Virus record (IMG/VR): IMGVR_UViG_3300025719_000005
Span: 1 to 26,349 of that record
DNA: 26,349 nucleotides
Reading direction: 5' to 3' (one strand)
Source: a virus
In this document: one piece after another, positions 6,533-14,630 of the stretch
How positions within the stretch are numbered: the stretch's first letter is position 1
Layout: the number at the start of each line of letters is the position of its first letter
Made by a program: the position numbers and the translations under genes
Notes under the pieces: generated by a model
Database searches by the model: none
Told to the model about the DNA's origin: nothing
Seen by the model: only the letters and a program-made list of their open reading frames with translations

Positions 6533-8295
6533 TGGCAGGTGACGTAGCTAGTATTAATAATTTATTGCAGCCTGAAGGTGAAGCTAGGCAGATTAGCCAA
6601 CTTTATCGTAAATGGAAAATGCAGAAACAATCTAAAGAAGAAGAGTGGAAGGAGTTAAGAAACTATCTTTTTGCTACTGACACCACGACTACCTCTAACA
6701 ATCAAGGTGGGTGGAAAAATAGAACCACTATTCCTAAACTAACCCAGATTAGGGATAATCTTCATGCTCATTATTTGGACTCTATGTTTCCTAATGATAA
6801 TTGGTTAGAATGGTATGGGGAAACCGAGAGTGATGTTGTAAAAGTTAAAGCCGACACTATTAAAGCCTATATGAAGAATAAGGTACAACAAGGTGGATTT
6901 ATGGAGACTATATCAGATTTGCTCCATGATTATATAGATACAGGCAATGTATTTGGTCAAATAATATGGGTAAAGGATGCTATAGTAGATGAAGAAACTG
7001 GCGATGAAACTATTAATTTTATTGGCCCAAAGCTTATGCGTGTGTCTCCTTATGACATTGTGTTTAATCCTGCTGCCTCTAGCTTTGAGGCATCCCCAAA
7101 GATTGTTAGGACACTCAAAAATATAGGAGAACTAAAGAAAGAAATTAGAACAAGACCAGATCTTCAATATAATGAAGCGGTACTAAATAAAGCTATGGAT
7201 CGTAGAAATAATGCGTTAAGTTCTTTTAGTATAGAAGAAATTAATAAAGCAGAAGGAATAGCTTTTGATGGATTTGGTTCTTTATCTGAATATTTACAAT
7301 CAGGACTTGTAGAAATTCTTGAGTTTAAAGGAGATCTATTCGATCAAGATAAAAATGAATTAAAAGAAAATGTAATCATTACAGTTATTGATCGACAATT
7401 TACCCTACGTAGTATTGAAAATCCTAGTTGGATGGGTAGAGATGACATGGTTCATGTTGGATGGCGGGAACGTCCAGATAACCTCTGGGCAATGGGGCCT
7501 CTAGATAATTTAGTAGGATTGCAATATAGATTAGATCATCTAGAAAATCTTAAAGCAGATGCGTTTGATTTAAGTGTATTTCCTATGATAGCTCTTAAAG
7601 GAGCAGTAGAACCTTTCTCATGGCAGCCTAAAGGCATTGTACATCTACCTGAAGATGGTGCTGTACAAATGCTTAACCTTAATCCACAAGCTTTAGCAAC
7701 TAATAATGAGATTGGTGGATTGATGGGTACTATGGAAGAACTAGCAGGTAGCCCTAAGAATGCTCTAGGTATTCGTACACAAGGAGAAAAGACAGCTTTT
7801 GAAGTAGAAAAACTAGATAATGCAGCACAACGAATCTTCCTTAACAAAACAAATAAATTTGAACGTAGATTCTTAGAAAAAGCTTTAAATAAAATGCTTG
7901 AGGTTTCTAGGAGAAATTTAGATACATCAGATCTTATTCGTGTCATGGATGAGGATATTGGTGTAGTTGAATTTATGGATATTGAGAAGACAGACATAAC
8001 TGCAAAGGGTAAGTTAATCCCTATGGGGGCAAGACATTTTGCATCAAGAAATCAATTAATTCAGAATGTTATGGGAATCTTTAATGGCCCAGTAGCGGGA
8101 GTAATAGCTCCCCATGTGTCTTCTATAGCCTTGGCTAAGATGTTAGAAGAAGCAATGGGTCTTCAGAAATTCCAGTTAATTAGCCCTAATATAGCTATAC
8201 AAGAGCAAAAAGAAACACAAGGGGCAGCACAACAAGCAGAAGTTCAATTACAAAATGAACAATCAATTCCTTTAGAAGAAGAGATGATTGATTAA
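6532..8295 (+). CDS. Portal protein (T7 gp8-like head-tail connector)
   Basis: 587 residues, similar in length to T7-type portals (about 540). It has the familiar early segment QISQLYRKWKMQKQSKEEEW..LRNYLF, then WKNRTTIPKLTQIRDNLHAHY, a sequence type common to podovirus portals. Later come HVGWRERPDNLWAMGPLDNLVGLQYRLDHLENLK and TQGEKTAFEVEKLDNAAQRIF. The C-terminus is Gln/Glu-rich, as in many portals. The protein forms the dodecameric ring at the capsid vertex that nucleates assembly and serves as the DNA channel. It follows the lysine-rich gene directly and is the last gene before the intergenic promoter at 8312-8340. Confidence 0.85.
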   Translation: MAGDVASINNLLQPEGEARQISQLYRKWKMQKQSKEEEWKELRNYLFATDTTTTSNNQGGWKNRTTIPKLTQIRDNLHAHYLDSMFPNDNWLEWYGETESDVVKVKADTIKAYMKNKVQQGGFMETISDLLHDYIDTGNVFGQIIWVKDAIVDEETGDETINFIGPKLMRVSPYDIVFNPAASSFEASPKIVRTLKNIGELKKEIRTRPDLQYNEAVLNKAMDRRNNALSSFSIEEINKAEGIAFDGFGSLSEYLQSGLVEILEFKGDLFDQDKNELKENVIITVIDRQFTLRSIENPSWMGRDDMVHVGWRERPDNLWAMGPLDNLVGLQYRLDHLENLKADAFDLSVFPMIALKGAVEPFSWQPKGIVHLPEDGAVQMLNLNPQALATNNEIGGLMGTMEELAGSPKNALGIRTQGEKTAFEVEKLDNAAQRIFLNKTNKFERRFLEKALNKMLEVSRRNLDTSDLIRVMDEDIGVVEFMDIEKTDITAKGKLIPMGARHFASRNQLIQNVMGIFNGPVAGVIAPHVSSIALAKMLEEAMGLQKFQLISPNIAIQEQKETQGAAQQAEVQLQNEQSIPLEEEMID

Positions 8296-8311
8296 ATAAT
8301 TAAGAAATAAC

Positions 8312-8340
8312 TTGACTTTTAAGCTGTTTCGTGTTATAAT
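8312..8340 (+). promoter_or_regulatory. Strong sigma70-type promoter
   Basis: TTGACT at 8312-8317 and TATAAT at 8335-8340 are separated by exactly 17 bp, with an extended -10 element TGT at 8332-8334. Predicted transcription starts near 8346-8348, giving a leader of about 47 nt before the ATG at 8394. It lies in the only sizeable gap between the portal and scaffold genes (8296-8393, about 98 nt). It would let host RNA polymerase transcribe the scaffold/capsid genes independently of upstream read-through. Confidence 0.85.
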
Positions 8341-8393
8341 AGTAGAGTACATAAAAACGTAGCTTTATATAACTATTACTTTAAATATAATTT

Positions 8394-8624
8394 ATGAATA
8401 AGTTTTTACGTGTAGATAAAGAAGAATGGGGAAAGATGTCGAAGCAGGATGTGGTAAATATCCTAAGAAAATATTTAGAAGAAGAAAAAGCCACCTCTTA
8501 TCGAAAGATGATCTCCGAAGAAAGTTTTTCAAGTCCATCATGGGCGGAACAACAATCCTTTCTATTAGGCGATTTAAAACGCATTGAAAGGTTACTTAAT
8601 TTTTTACCTGACAAAGGGAACTAA
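8394..8624 (+). CDS. Small hypothetical protein preceding scaffold
   Basis: 76 residues, charged, predicted mostly helical (KEEWGKMSKQDVVNILRKYL and a second helix LLGDLKRIERLLNFL). No family recognised. It is the first gene of the transcript from the promoter at 8312-8340 and lies just before the scaffold. The ATG at 8394 has no Shine-Dalgarno (upstream is all A/T). The in-frame ATG at 8436 (Met15) has GGGGA at 8428-8432 and may be the true start, giving 62 residues. A role in head assembly is suggested by location only. Confidence 0.6.
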   Translation: MNKFLRVDKEEWGKMSKQDVVNILRKYLEEEKATSYRKMISEESFSSPSWAEQQSFLLGDLKRIERLLNFLPDKGN

Positions 8625-8626
8625 AA

Positions 8627-9334
8627 GTGAGCGAAGAAACAATATTTGAAGGTGACAAACCTGAAGAGAAAGTAGCAGAAGCACCAGTATTAGATACTCC
8701 AACCACACCAGTAATTCCGACTGAATTGCAGGGTATAGTAGGGGAAGGGAAGAAGTACTCAACAGTTGAAGCAGCTTATGCTTCTATAGAACCTGCCCAG
8801 AATCATATTGCAACTATTGAAGCAGAAAACGCTTCATTAAAGCAAACATTGGAAGGACAGAGAACAACTAGAGAACTTGTCGATGAATTGAGATCTACCC
8901 AAGCAACAGGGGAGACAACTCCTAGAGCAGAAGTAAATCAAGAACACATTTCTACGATGGTTAATCAAGAGTTAACCAAAATAGAGCAAAGTAAAGTAAA
9001 GGCTCAGAATAATAGCACCGTAGCGCAAAGATTTATAAAGCAATATGGTACTAAAGGCGAGGAAGTTTATAACAAACTTGCCAAAGATTCTGGTCTTACT
9101 GTAGCTGATTTGAATATAATTGCTGCCAATTCACCTACTGCTGTTTTTAAAATGGCAGGATTTGAACAAAAACAAACTGATGTTTCTCCTACTATGGGGT
9201 CTGTTAATACACAAGCGTATCAAGCAGAACCTACAGGAGATCTTAATTCTAAAGTAAAAAGTTTTGATACTAAAGATGTTAAGACAGCTTGGGCAATTGC
9301 AGGAGAAAAAGCTAGAAAGAATCTTGGTTTATAA
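8627..9334 (+). CDS. Capsid assembly scaffolding protein
   Basis: 235 residues, GTG start 2 nt after the previous stop. The acidic, Pro/Thr-rich N-terminus is followed by helical coiled-coil-like sequence (IATIEAENASLKQTLEGQ, then a Gln/Glu/Lys-rich stretch). A basic-ended C-terminus (AIAGEKARKNLGL) would be the capsid-contact helix. Composition, length and placement between portal and major capsid gene match T7 gp9-like scaffolds. The protein would form an internal core guiding procapsid assembly and then leave. Sequence identity with known scaffolds is usually low, so synteny carries much of the call. Confidence 0.8.
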   Translation: MSEETIFEGDKPEEKVAEAPVLDTPTTPVIPTELQGIVGEGKKYSTVEAAYASIEPAQNHIATIEAENASLKQTLEGQRTTRELVDELRSTQATGETTPRAEVNQEHISTMVNQELTKIEQSKVKAQNNSTVAQRFIKQYGTKGEEVYNKLAKDSGLTVADLNIIAANSPTAVFKMAGFEQKQTDVSPTMGSVNTQAYQAEPTGDLNSKVKSFDTKDVKTAWAIAGEKARKNLGL

Positions 9335-9355
9335 TTAACTTAAAGGAAATATTTT

Positions 9356-10351
9356 ATGTCTCAATTGACAAGTAACTCATCTGCTTTTATTGAAGCAGAA
9401 CAGTATAGTCAGTTTATTCTTGATAATCTACAAACATTTGCCCTTCCTGACGGATTGTGGCGTGATGTGACGGATTTCGGGAGTGGAACGACTTTAAACA
9501 TTAAAACAATCGGTACTGTAACGATCCAAGATGGTGCAGAAGATACACCACTTGATTTCAATGCAATCGATAACAATACCCTTACTCTCTCAATCACAGA
9601 TTACAAAGCTGATGCTTGGCGTGTATCTGATGAACTTAGGGAAGATGGGGCGCAAGTAGAAGCTCTTATGAGTATGCGGGCAGTGGAATCTACTAGGGCA
9701 TTAGCAGTAAACCATGAAACTCGTTTCTTGGCGGTAGCAGGTAGTGAAAGTGGAACTGGACAAACCAATGCTGATATTAATTTGGTTAATGGACAGCCTC
9801 ATCGTTGGGTTGCAGGTGGTGCATCAGCAACTACTCGCGTAATGACGATGGATGACATTATCGCTGCTAAACTATCTATGGATAAAGCAGGAGTTCCTGC
9901 CAATGGTCGTATTATGATTGTTGATCCAGTTGTAGAAGCAACTTTTAACAGTCTTAGTAACTTGACAAACGTAAGTAATAACCCTCATTTTGAAGGTATT
10001 ATTACTGAAGGTTTTTCTAAGGAACATAAGTTTGTTAAAAATATATTCGGGTTTGATATTTGGACAAGTAACTTCCTACCAGTAAAGACTGCTACTGAAG
10101 CACTAAATGCTTCTAGTTACAATCTAGCAAATGATACTGCTGAAATTGGGGATGTTATGAATATTGCAATGTGTGTTGCAGATGATAACTGCAAGCCAGT
10201 TATGCACGCATGGCGCAGACAACCACGTACAGAAGGTTGGCGCGATCCAAATAATCGCGGTGATAATTTCCAAGTAACTTCACGTTTTGGGTTAGGTGTT
10301 CAGCGAACAGATACTTTGATCGCTATTGCTACTCACCCTACTAACTACTAA
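9356..10351 (+). CDS. Major capsid protein
   Basis: 331 residues, close to T7 gp10A in size and following the scaffold after a 21-nt gap with AAGGAAA as ribosome site. The N-terminal arm-like segment precedes an E-loop-like region (LNIKTIGTVTIQDGAEDTPL). Then come a helix-rich section with VSDELREDGAQVEALMSMRAVE, the RIMIVDPVVEATFNSL segment typical of P-domain strands in HK97-fold capsids, and a C-terminal part ending RFGLGVQRTDTLIAIATH. It would build the icosahedral shell. No slippery site or extended second product like T7 10B is evident at the stop. It sits in a promoter/terminator-bounded unit suited to high expression. Confidence 0.88.
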   Translation: MSQLTSNSSAFIEAEQYSQFILDNLQTFALPDGLWRDVTDFGSGTTLNIKTIGTVTIQDGAEDTPLDFNAIDNNTLTLSITDYKADAWRVSDELREDGAQVEALMSMRAVESTRALAVNHETRFLAVAGSESGTGQTNADINLVNGQPHRWVAGGASATTRVMTMDDIIAAKLSMDKAGVPANGRIMIVDPVVEATFNSLSNLTNVSNNPHFEGIITEGFSKEHKFVKNIFGFDIWTSNFLPVKTATEALNASSYNLANDTAEIGDVMNIAMCVADDNCKPVMHAWRRQPRTEGWRDPNNRGDNFQVTSRFGLGVQRTDTLIAIATHPTNY

Positions 10352-10363
10352 AAGGAGATTATT

Positions 10364-10870
10364 ATGGGATTCGAGACAAATTTAATTAGAAACGTAGAAA
10401 ATCATTATGGGCCAAGGAGTACCGACAAGAAGTTTGGCGGTGTAATTCCTTCTCAAGGGCCAACCAAAAAAGCGGTATGGACTTTTGACTATAGTGATCT
10501 TCCTGTAAGTGACACTACCAATAAAATGGTATTGCGTTTACCTGCAAATACATATATAACTGAAGCATATTTTCAAGTTATTACTGCTTTCGCAGGTGGC
10601 ACAAGCTATGATATTGATTTCGTTGAAACTGATGCTACGGCTATCGGCACAGGCGAAGATAAACTGTGGGATGCTCTTGTACTAGCAGAAATTGATGGCA
10701 GTGAAGTTATTGCTGCATTGAAATCTTCTACTCATGGCGGTACTAATTCTGGTAATGCTGTTATGGGCAAACTAGATGCAGTAGGTCAACTACAAGTCGT
10801 AGCTACAGGTACATTTACCGCAGGTAGAGCGCAAATCATTGTTGAATACTTAGACGTTCCTGCTGCTTAA
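10364..10870 (+). CDS. Probable capsid decoration / minor head protein
   Basis: 168 residues, beginning 12 nt after the capsid gene with AAAGGAG as a strong ribosome site. The protein is beta-rich with a central pattern LPANTYITEAYFQVITAFAG, then a Gly-rich segment and a C-terminal hydrophobic beta stretch GQLQVVATGTFTAGRAQIIV. The next gene (10953-11411) shows the same order of elements, so the two may be related. Coupling to the capsid gene and position before the terminator argue for a head protein needed in large amounts. No named family is recognised; role inferred from context and fold-like pattern. Confidence 0.65.
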   Translation: MGFETNLIRNVENHYGPRSTDKKFGGVIPSQGPTKKAVWTFDYSDLPVSDTTNKMVLRLPANTYITEAYFQVITAFAGGTSYDIDFVETDATAIGTGEDKLWDALVLAEIDGSEVIAALKSSTHGGTNSGNAVMGKLDAVGQLQVVATGTFTAGRAQIIVEYLDVPAA

Positions 10871-10889
10871 TGGGAATGAATAATATTCA

Positions 10890-10917
10890 TTGATGTAAAT
10901 TAAAGGGAGGGTATAAA
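10890..10917 (+). promoter_or_regulatory. Possible weak promoter overlapping the terminator
   Basis: TTGATG at 10890-10895 (4 of 6 consensus) and TATAAA at 10912-10917 (5 of 6) are spaced 16 bp. The -10-like element lies in the terminator loop, so transcription would start at about 10924 inside the 3' arm. This could resupply transcripts to the tail genes without rebuilding the terminator RNA. In AT-rich DNA such matches arise by chance. Confidence 0.3.
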
Positions 10918-10932
10918 AGCCCTCCCTTTTTT
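10902..10932 (+). terminator. Rho-independent terminator after capsid/decoration genes
   Basis: GGGAGGG (10905-10911) and CCCTCCC (10920-10926) form a perfect 7-bp G/C stem, extendable by three A-T pairs (10902-10904 with 10927-10929). The loop is TATAAAAG, and T residues run on to 10932. It lies 31 nt after the decoration gene stop and before the next gene, and should end or reduce transcripts from the promoter at 8312-8340. It occupies the same functional position as T-phi after gene 10 in T7. Confidence 0.92.
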
Positions 10933-10952
10933 CTTAATAAAGTCTAAAACTT

Positions 10953-11411
10953 ATGACAATAGAACATAAAAATATTACTAATGCAGAGCTACATGAAACT
11001 AAAGGTGTGTCGGCAGCTACTACAAATCAGACCCTTCATGCTAATTCAGGGGCAGGATTGTGGAAATTCCAAGAGTTTGCTCTTAATGTAACTATTCCAG
11101 ATATTGTGGCAGATCAAACTTACTATCTAGCTACTCCTTATGCAGGAACAATTACTAGTATTACAAGTGTAATTGATAATGCTTTTGCTACTGCTGATTG
11201 CACAATAACAGCTAGAATAGGAACAACGGCAGTAACAAGTGGTGTTATAACTATTACTCAATCAGGTAGTGCTGCGGGTGATGTAGACACAGTATCCCCA
11301 AGTGGTGCTAATACTTTAACAGCAAATCAAGCAGTAAATTTTGTGGTTACAGGAAGTAACACAACTGCTACCGCTTGTACTATAACTGTTATTCTTCGTA
11401 GGACAGCCTAA
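10953..11411 (+). CDS. Probable structural protein, decoration-like, related in pattern to the preceding gene
   Basis: 152 residues, rich in Thr/Ala/Ser and beta-prone. The segment PYAGTITSITSVIDNAFA followed by alternating hydrophobic strands, then NTLTANQAVNFVVTG and a closing strand TACTITVILRR, aligns in order with the preceding gene (AxTxIT..xxVIxxAFA). Both may be beta-sandwich capsid decorations or one a head-tail accessory. There is no clear Shine-Dalgarno before the ATG, so translation may be weak. It is the first gene after the terminator; expression depends on read-through or on a weak promoter-like element at 10890-10917. Its stop overlaps the start of the gatekeeper gene (TAATG). 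Confidence 0.6.
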   Translation: MTIEHKNITNAELHETKGVSAATTNQTLHANSGAGLWKFQEFALNVTIPDIVADQTYYLATPYAGTITSITSVIDNAFATADCTITARIGTTAVTSGVITITQSGSAAGDVDTVSPSGANTLTANQAVNFVVTGSNTTATACTITVILRRTA

Positions 11412-12172
11412 TGCCTTCAATGACGTTACTAGAACTAACACAGGACATATTATCTGATTTAGATTCAGATAATGTATCAGATATTTCTGATACTGTAGAA
11501 AGTACACAAGTAGCTCAAATAATAAAAACATCATACTATAATCTAATTGATGGGAAAGATTGGCCTCAATTAAAAAAGTTTATCCGACTAGAGGCTGCTA
11601 CTGCTGCTAGACCTACTCACATGAAAATACCAGATAATGCTATTGACATTGAATGGGTTAAATATAATACTAAGACAGCAGCAGATACATTTGATAAATA
11701 TATAGATATAAAATATAAAACTCCTAAAGAATTTGTAGATTTAATAGCAGTAAGGAAAAGCGATGATGCAACTGTAGATGTTGTTGTAGATGCTACTGGA
11801 GTTTCTCTAAATATTAATAATGATGCTGCTGCTACTTTTTATACATCATTTGATGATGAGTATTTAATCTTTGATTCTTATGATTCAGCTATAGATACTA
11901 CTAATATGCAACAAAGTAAATCACAATGTTTTGGTAAAGTACAGCCTACATGGTCTGCTACTAATACTTTTACTCCTGATTTACCATCACAAGCATTTAG
12001 CTATCTTTTAGCGGATGCAAAGACTGCAAGTTTTGTAATATTGAAACAAAGTGAGAATCCAATTGCAGCGCAACAATCAGTAATACAAAGAAGAAGAATG
12101 TCTCAAGAGGCATTCAGAGTAAGTAATGGAATTGACTTCGCAGGTTTTGGAAGAAAGGGGAAAAAATACTAA
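11411..12172 (+). CDS. Tail tubular protein A / gatekeeper (T7 gp11-like)
   Basis: 253 residues. The N-terminal LLELTQDILSDLDSDNVSDI..DTVESTQVAQIIKTSYYNLI resembles head-tail adaptors of podoviruses, in which N-terminal helices pack against the portal. A central beta section and a C-terminal helix with AFSYLLADAKTASFVILKQS and QRRRMSQEAFRV follow. It would form the ring between portal and nozzle that closes the channel after packaging. It is somewhat longer than T7 gp11 (196). It lies between the decoration-like gene and a small gene directly before the nozzle, consistent with T7 order 10-11-12. Confidence 0.75.
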   Translation: MPSMTLLELTQDILSDLDSDNVSDISDTVESTQVAQIIKTSYYNLIDGKDWPQLKKFIRLEAATAARPTHMKIPDNAIDIEWVKYNTKTAADTFDKYIDIKYKTPKEFVDLIAVRKSDDATVDVVVDATGVSLNINNDAAATFYTSFDDEYLIFDSYDSAIDTTNMQQSKSQCFGKVQPTWSATNTFTPDLPSQAFSYLLADAKTASFVILKQSENPIAAQQSVIQRRRMSQEAFRVSNGIDFAGFGRKGKKY

Positions 12173-12378
12173 TGTTAATGTACACAACAGCAGCAGGAAA
12201 AGAACTTCACTTGGGCGTAGATCCTAAATCGCCTTTACTAGCTTTTAAATGGAATAGTGGTGGAGAGATTCCCCAAGAATTACAGGGATTATTTACGGCA
12301 GAAGATATGGCTAAGAAAGCATTTAATATGTGGAGAGCTAAAAAAGAAGCAGTAAAAGGATTGGAAATAGATAAGTAG
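12172..12378 (+). CDS. Small hypothetical protein between gatekeeper and nozzle genes
   Basis: 68 residues, overlapping the previous stop (TAATG), with AAGGGGA as ribosome site. A second in-frame ATG at 12178 could also be used. Sequence: a short beta-like N-terminus (LHLGVDPKSPLLAFKW), then helices with AEDMAKKAFNMWRAKKEAVK. No family recognised. Its place between the two tail-tube genes suggests a tail assembly or accessory role, but nothing in the sequence proves this. Confidence 0.55.
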   Translation: MLMYTTAAGKELHLGVDPKSPLLAFKWNSGGEIPQELQGLFTAEDMAKKAFNMWRAKKEAVKGLEIDK

Positions 12379-12380
12379 TC

Positions 12381-14630
12381 ATGGCAAAGGCTAGTTCAGA
12401 GAAACAACATAATAACTTTGTCAGAGGGTTAATTACTGAAGCGACTGCTTTAACCTTTCCAGAAAGTGCCTCTGTAGATGAAGACAACTTTGTCCTAGAA
12501 CGGACGGGTAGACGTTTGCGTAGATTAGGAGTAGATTATGAAACTAACTATGTAAAGAAAGCTACGGGACTTACTGAAACTGTATTGGCGGGATCGAGAC
12601 AAAGCCTACATCATTGGAATAGTCCTGATGGTGATACATCTAAAGTGGTAGGTATTATACGATCTTTTAATAAACTTTGGTTTATTAATTTATTAAATGT
12701 ATCTCCTACTACTGAATATCTTAATAGTGGCAATCCTATAACAATAACAGGACTTGCTAATTCAGATATACAGGTTACAACTATTAATAATAATGTTGTA
12801 CTGGTTTCTGCTGATATAGATGACCCTATATTACTAACTTATAATAGAGTAACTGAGGCAGTTACTCAGTCAACTCTTACTCTAAAAATAAGAGATGTGT
12901 GGGGAATAGATGATGGTTTAGCTGATGATTTCAGACCTACAACTCTTTCTGATGAACATTTTTATAATTTAAGAAATCAAGGATGGTCTCCTAAAATTGT
13001 ATCTACTTGTGGTTCAGATGCAATCAATTGTACATTTACAACTCTCGCTGAATATCCTAGCAATTCTGATGTTTGGAGTTTTGGTAAAGAGGCAGATACT
13101 ACAGATTCAGCTACTTTTGAAAAGTATAATCCTACTATTATGGATAGGGCTTTTCAAGATAATGCTCCCGCAGGTAAAGGACATTATGTTATTGATGCTC
13201 TCCATCGTGGTGCTTCTAGAGTAACTGAAAGTGGTATTGCTTCCTTACCTACGGATAAAGAAACGGGTAATTTAACTACTGTAGCTACTTATGCGGGTAG
13301 AGTATTTTATTCAGGAGTCTCTTCATCTGTAGAAAGCGGTGATTCCAAATCTCCTTTTTATTCTGGCTTTGTATTTTTTACACAAGTAGCAACCTCTACT
13401 GATGCTTTAGATAAATGCTATATGTCAGCAGACCCTACATCACCAGAAATTAGTGATATTATAGATACAGATGGGGGAACTATTCAACTGCCAGATATTA
13501 CTAAGGTAGTTAAACTTGTTTCTACTAAGTCTTCATTATTAGTATTTGCAGAAAATGGCGTATGGGAAATCTTTGGTGATTTGGGCGGATTTAAAGCTAC
13601 CTCATTCCAAGCATCCAAAGTAACTTCTATAGGAACAGAAAGTCCTAGAAGTATTATAGAAGTAAATGGATCAGTAGCTTACTGGTCAAGATCGGGTATT
13701 TTTATCCTAACCCAAGACAATACTACAGGTAGGTATCAATCAGAATCAATAACTTTGACAACTATTCAGGGTCTTTATAATAATATATCTAATATAGCAA
13801 TACAAAATGCAGTTGGGATGTATGAAGAACAAGAAAATAGAATTAGATGGCTATATAATGATGATGAAGACTATGCCACTAATAATTACATAAATAAATA
13901 TAATAAAGAACTTGTACTTGACTTAACATTAAAATCTTTCTATCCTAATACAATTAGTCCACTAGCAAGTGGCAGTCCTTTTATAGCAGATTATATACCA
14001 CTTCCTAGATTTACGTCTACGGATAGTACTGAAGATGTTATTGTAGGTACAGATGTAGTACTAGCTGCCACTGTAGGAGTTACTGTTACAACCTCTCTTA
14101 GGTCTAACAGACGAACTACATATGCTTTTCTAGTATCAGCAGGTACAGATATTACAATAGGAAGGTATAGTAATACTTCCTTCCTAGATTGGTATACAGA
14201 AAATACTGCGGGAGTAGATTATTCTAGTTATCTTATAACAGGATACGATATATTTGGTGACTTAATGAGGAAAAAGTATGTTCCTTATTTATTCATGTAC
14301 TTTGATAGGACAGAGGATGGGTTTACTGACGTAGGGGGTGCTTTAATGCCTGACAATCCATCAGGTTGTCTGGTACAAGCACAATGGGATTGGGCAGATA
14401 GTATTAATAGTGGCAAGTGGGGTACAGCTTTCCAAACATATAGATATAAGAGAAACTACATTCCTACAGGTGCATCAGATATATTTGATTATGGTAAGAA
14501 TATAATTGTAACGAAAAGTAAATTAAGAGGAAATGGTAAATCACTTTCATTGAGAATAGAATCTGAAACAGGAAAAGATTGTAAACTTCTAGGATGGGCT
14601 GTATTAATGGAAGCACCTGCAAGACCTTGA
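12381..14630 (+). CDS. Tail tubular protein B / nozzle (T7 gp12-like)
   Basis: 749 residues, close to T7 gp12 (794). The N-terminus NNFVRGLITEATALTFPESA followed by DEDNFVLERTGRRLRRLG is a signature I recognise from nozzle/stabilisation proteins of marine podoviruses. The body is beta-rich with repeated blade-like segments (for example LLVFAENGVWEIFGD and GSVAYWSRSGIFILT, resembling beta-propeller strands), as in T7 gp12. It would form the conical nozzle through which DNA leaves and to which fibres attach. Start ATG 2 nt after the previous stop; its 3' end overlaps the GNAT-like gene by 37 nt. Confidence 0.83.
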   Translation: MAKASSEKQHNNFVRGLITEATALTFPESASVDEDNFVLERTGRRLRRLGVDYETNYVKKATGLTETVLAGSRQSLHHWNSPDGDTSKVVGIIRSFNKLWFINLLNVSPTTEYLNSGNPITITGLANSDIQVTTINNNVVLVSADIDDPILLTYNRVTEAVTQSTLTLKIRDVWGIDDGLADDFRPTTLSDEHFYNLRNQGWSPKIVSTCGSDAINCTFTTLAEYPSNSDVWSFGKEADTTDSATFEKYNPTIMDRAFQDNAPAGKGHYVIDALHRGASRVTESGIASLPTDKETGNLTTVATYAGRVFYSGVSSSVESGDSKSPFYSGFVFFTQVATSTDALDKCYMSADPTSPEISDIIDTDGGTIQLPDITKVVKLVSTKSSLLVFAENGVWEIFGDLGGFKATSFQASKVTSIGTESPRSIIEVNGSVAYWSRSGIFILTQDNTTGRYQSESITLTTIQGLYNNISNIAIQNAVGMYEEQENRIRWLYNDDEDYATNNYINKYNKELVLDLTLKSFYPNTISPLASGSPFIADYIPLPRFTSTDSTEDVIVGTDVVLAATVGVTVTTSLRSNRRTTYAFLVSAGTDITIGRYSNTSFLDWYTENTAGVDYSSYLITGYDIFGDLMRKKYVPYLFMYFDRTEDGFTDVGGALMPDNPSGCLVQAQWDWADSINSGKWGTAFQTYRYKRNYIPTGASDIFDYGKNIIVTKSKLRGNGKSLSLRIESETGKDCKLLGWAVLMEAPARP

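Noticed and set aside
7536-7997. 153-codon antisense open frame inside the portal gene
   Set aside because: Composition is that of a reverse-strand shadow, no ribosome site, and the portal frame is clearly the coding one.
8296-8393. tRNA or small RNA in the gap after the portal gene
   Set aside because: No cloverleaf or stable hairpin seen; the gap is explained by the promoter and leader.
10340-10365. Programmed frameshift at the capsid stop (T7 10A/10B style)
   Set aside because: No slippery heptamer before the stop, and the next gene has its own strong ribosome site.
10876-10890. ATGAAT/ATTCAT palindrome just before the terminator
   Set aside because: Short A/T-only 6-bp arms with a 3-nt centre; likely chance in AT-rich DNA and no operator-like partner elsewhere.
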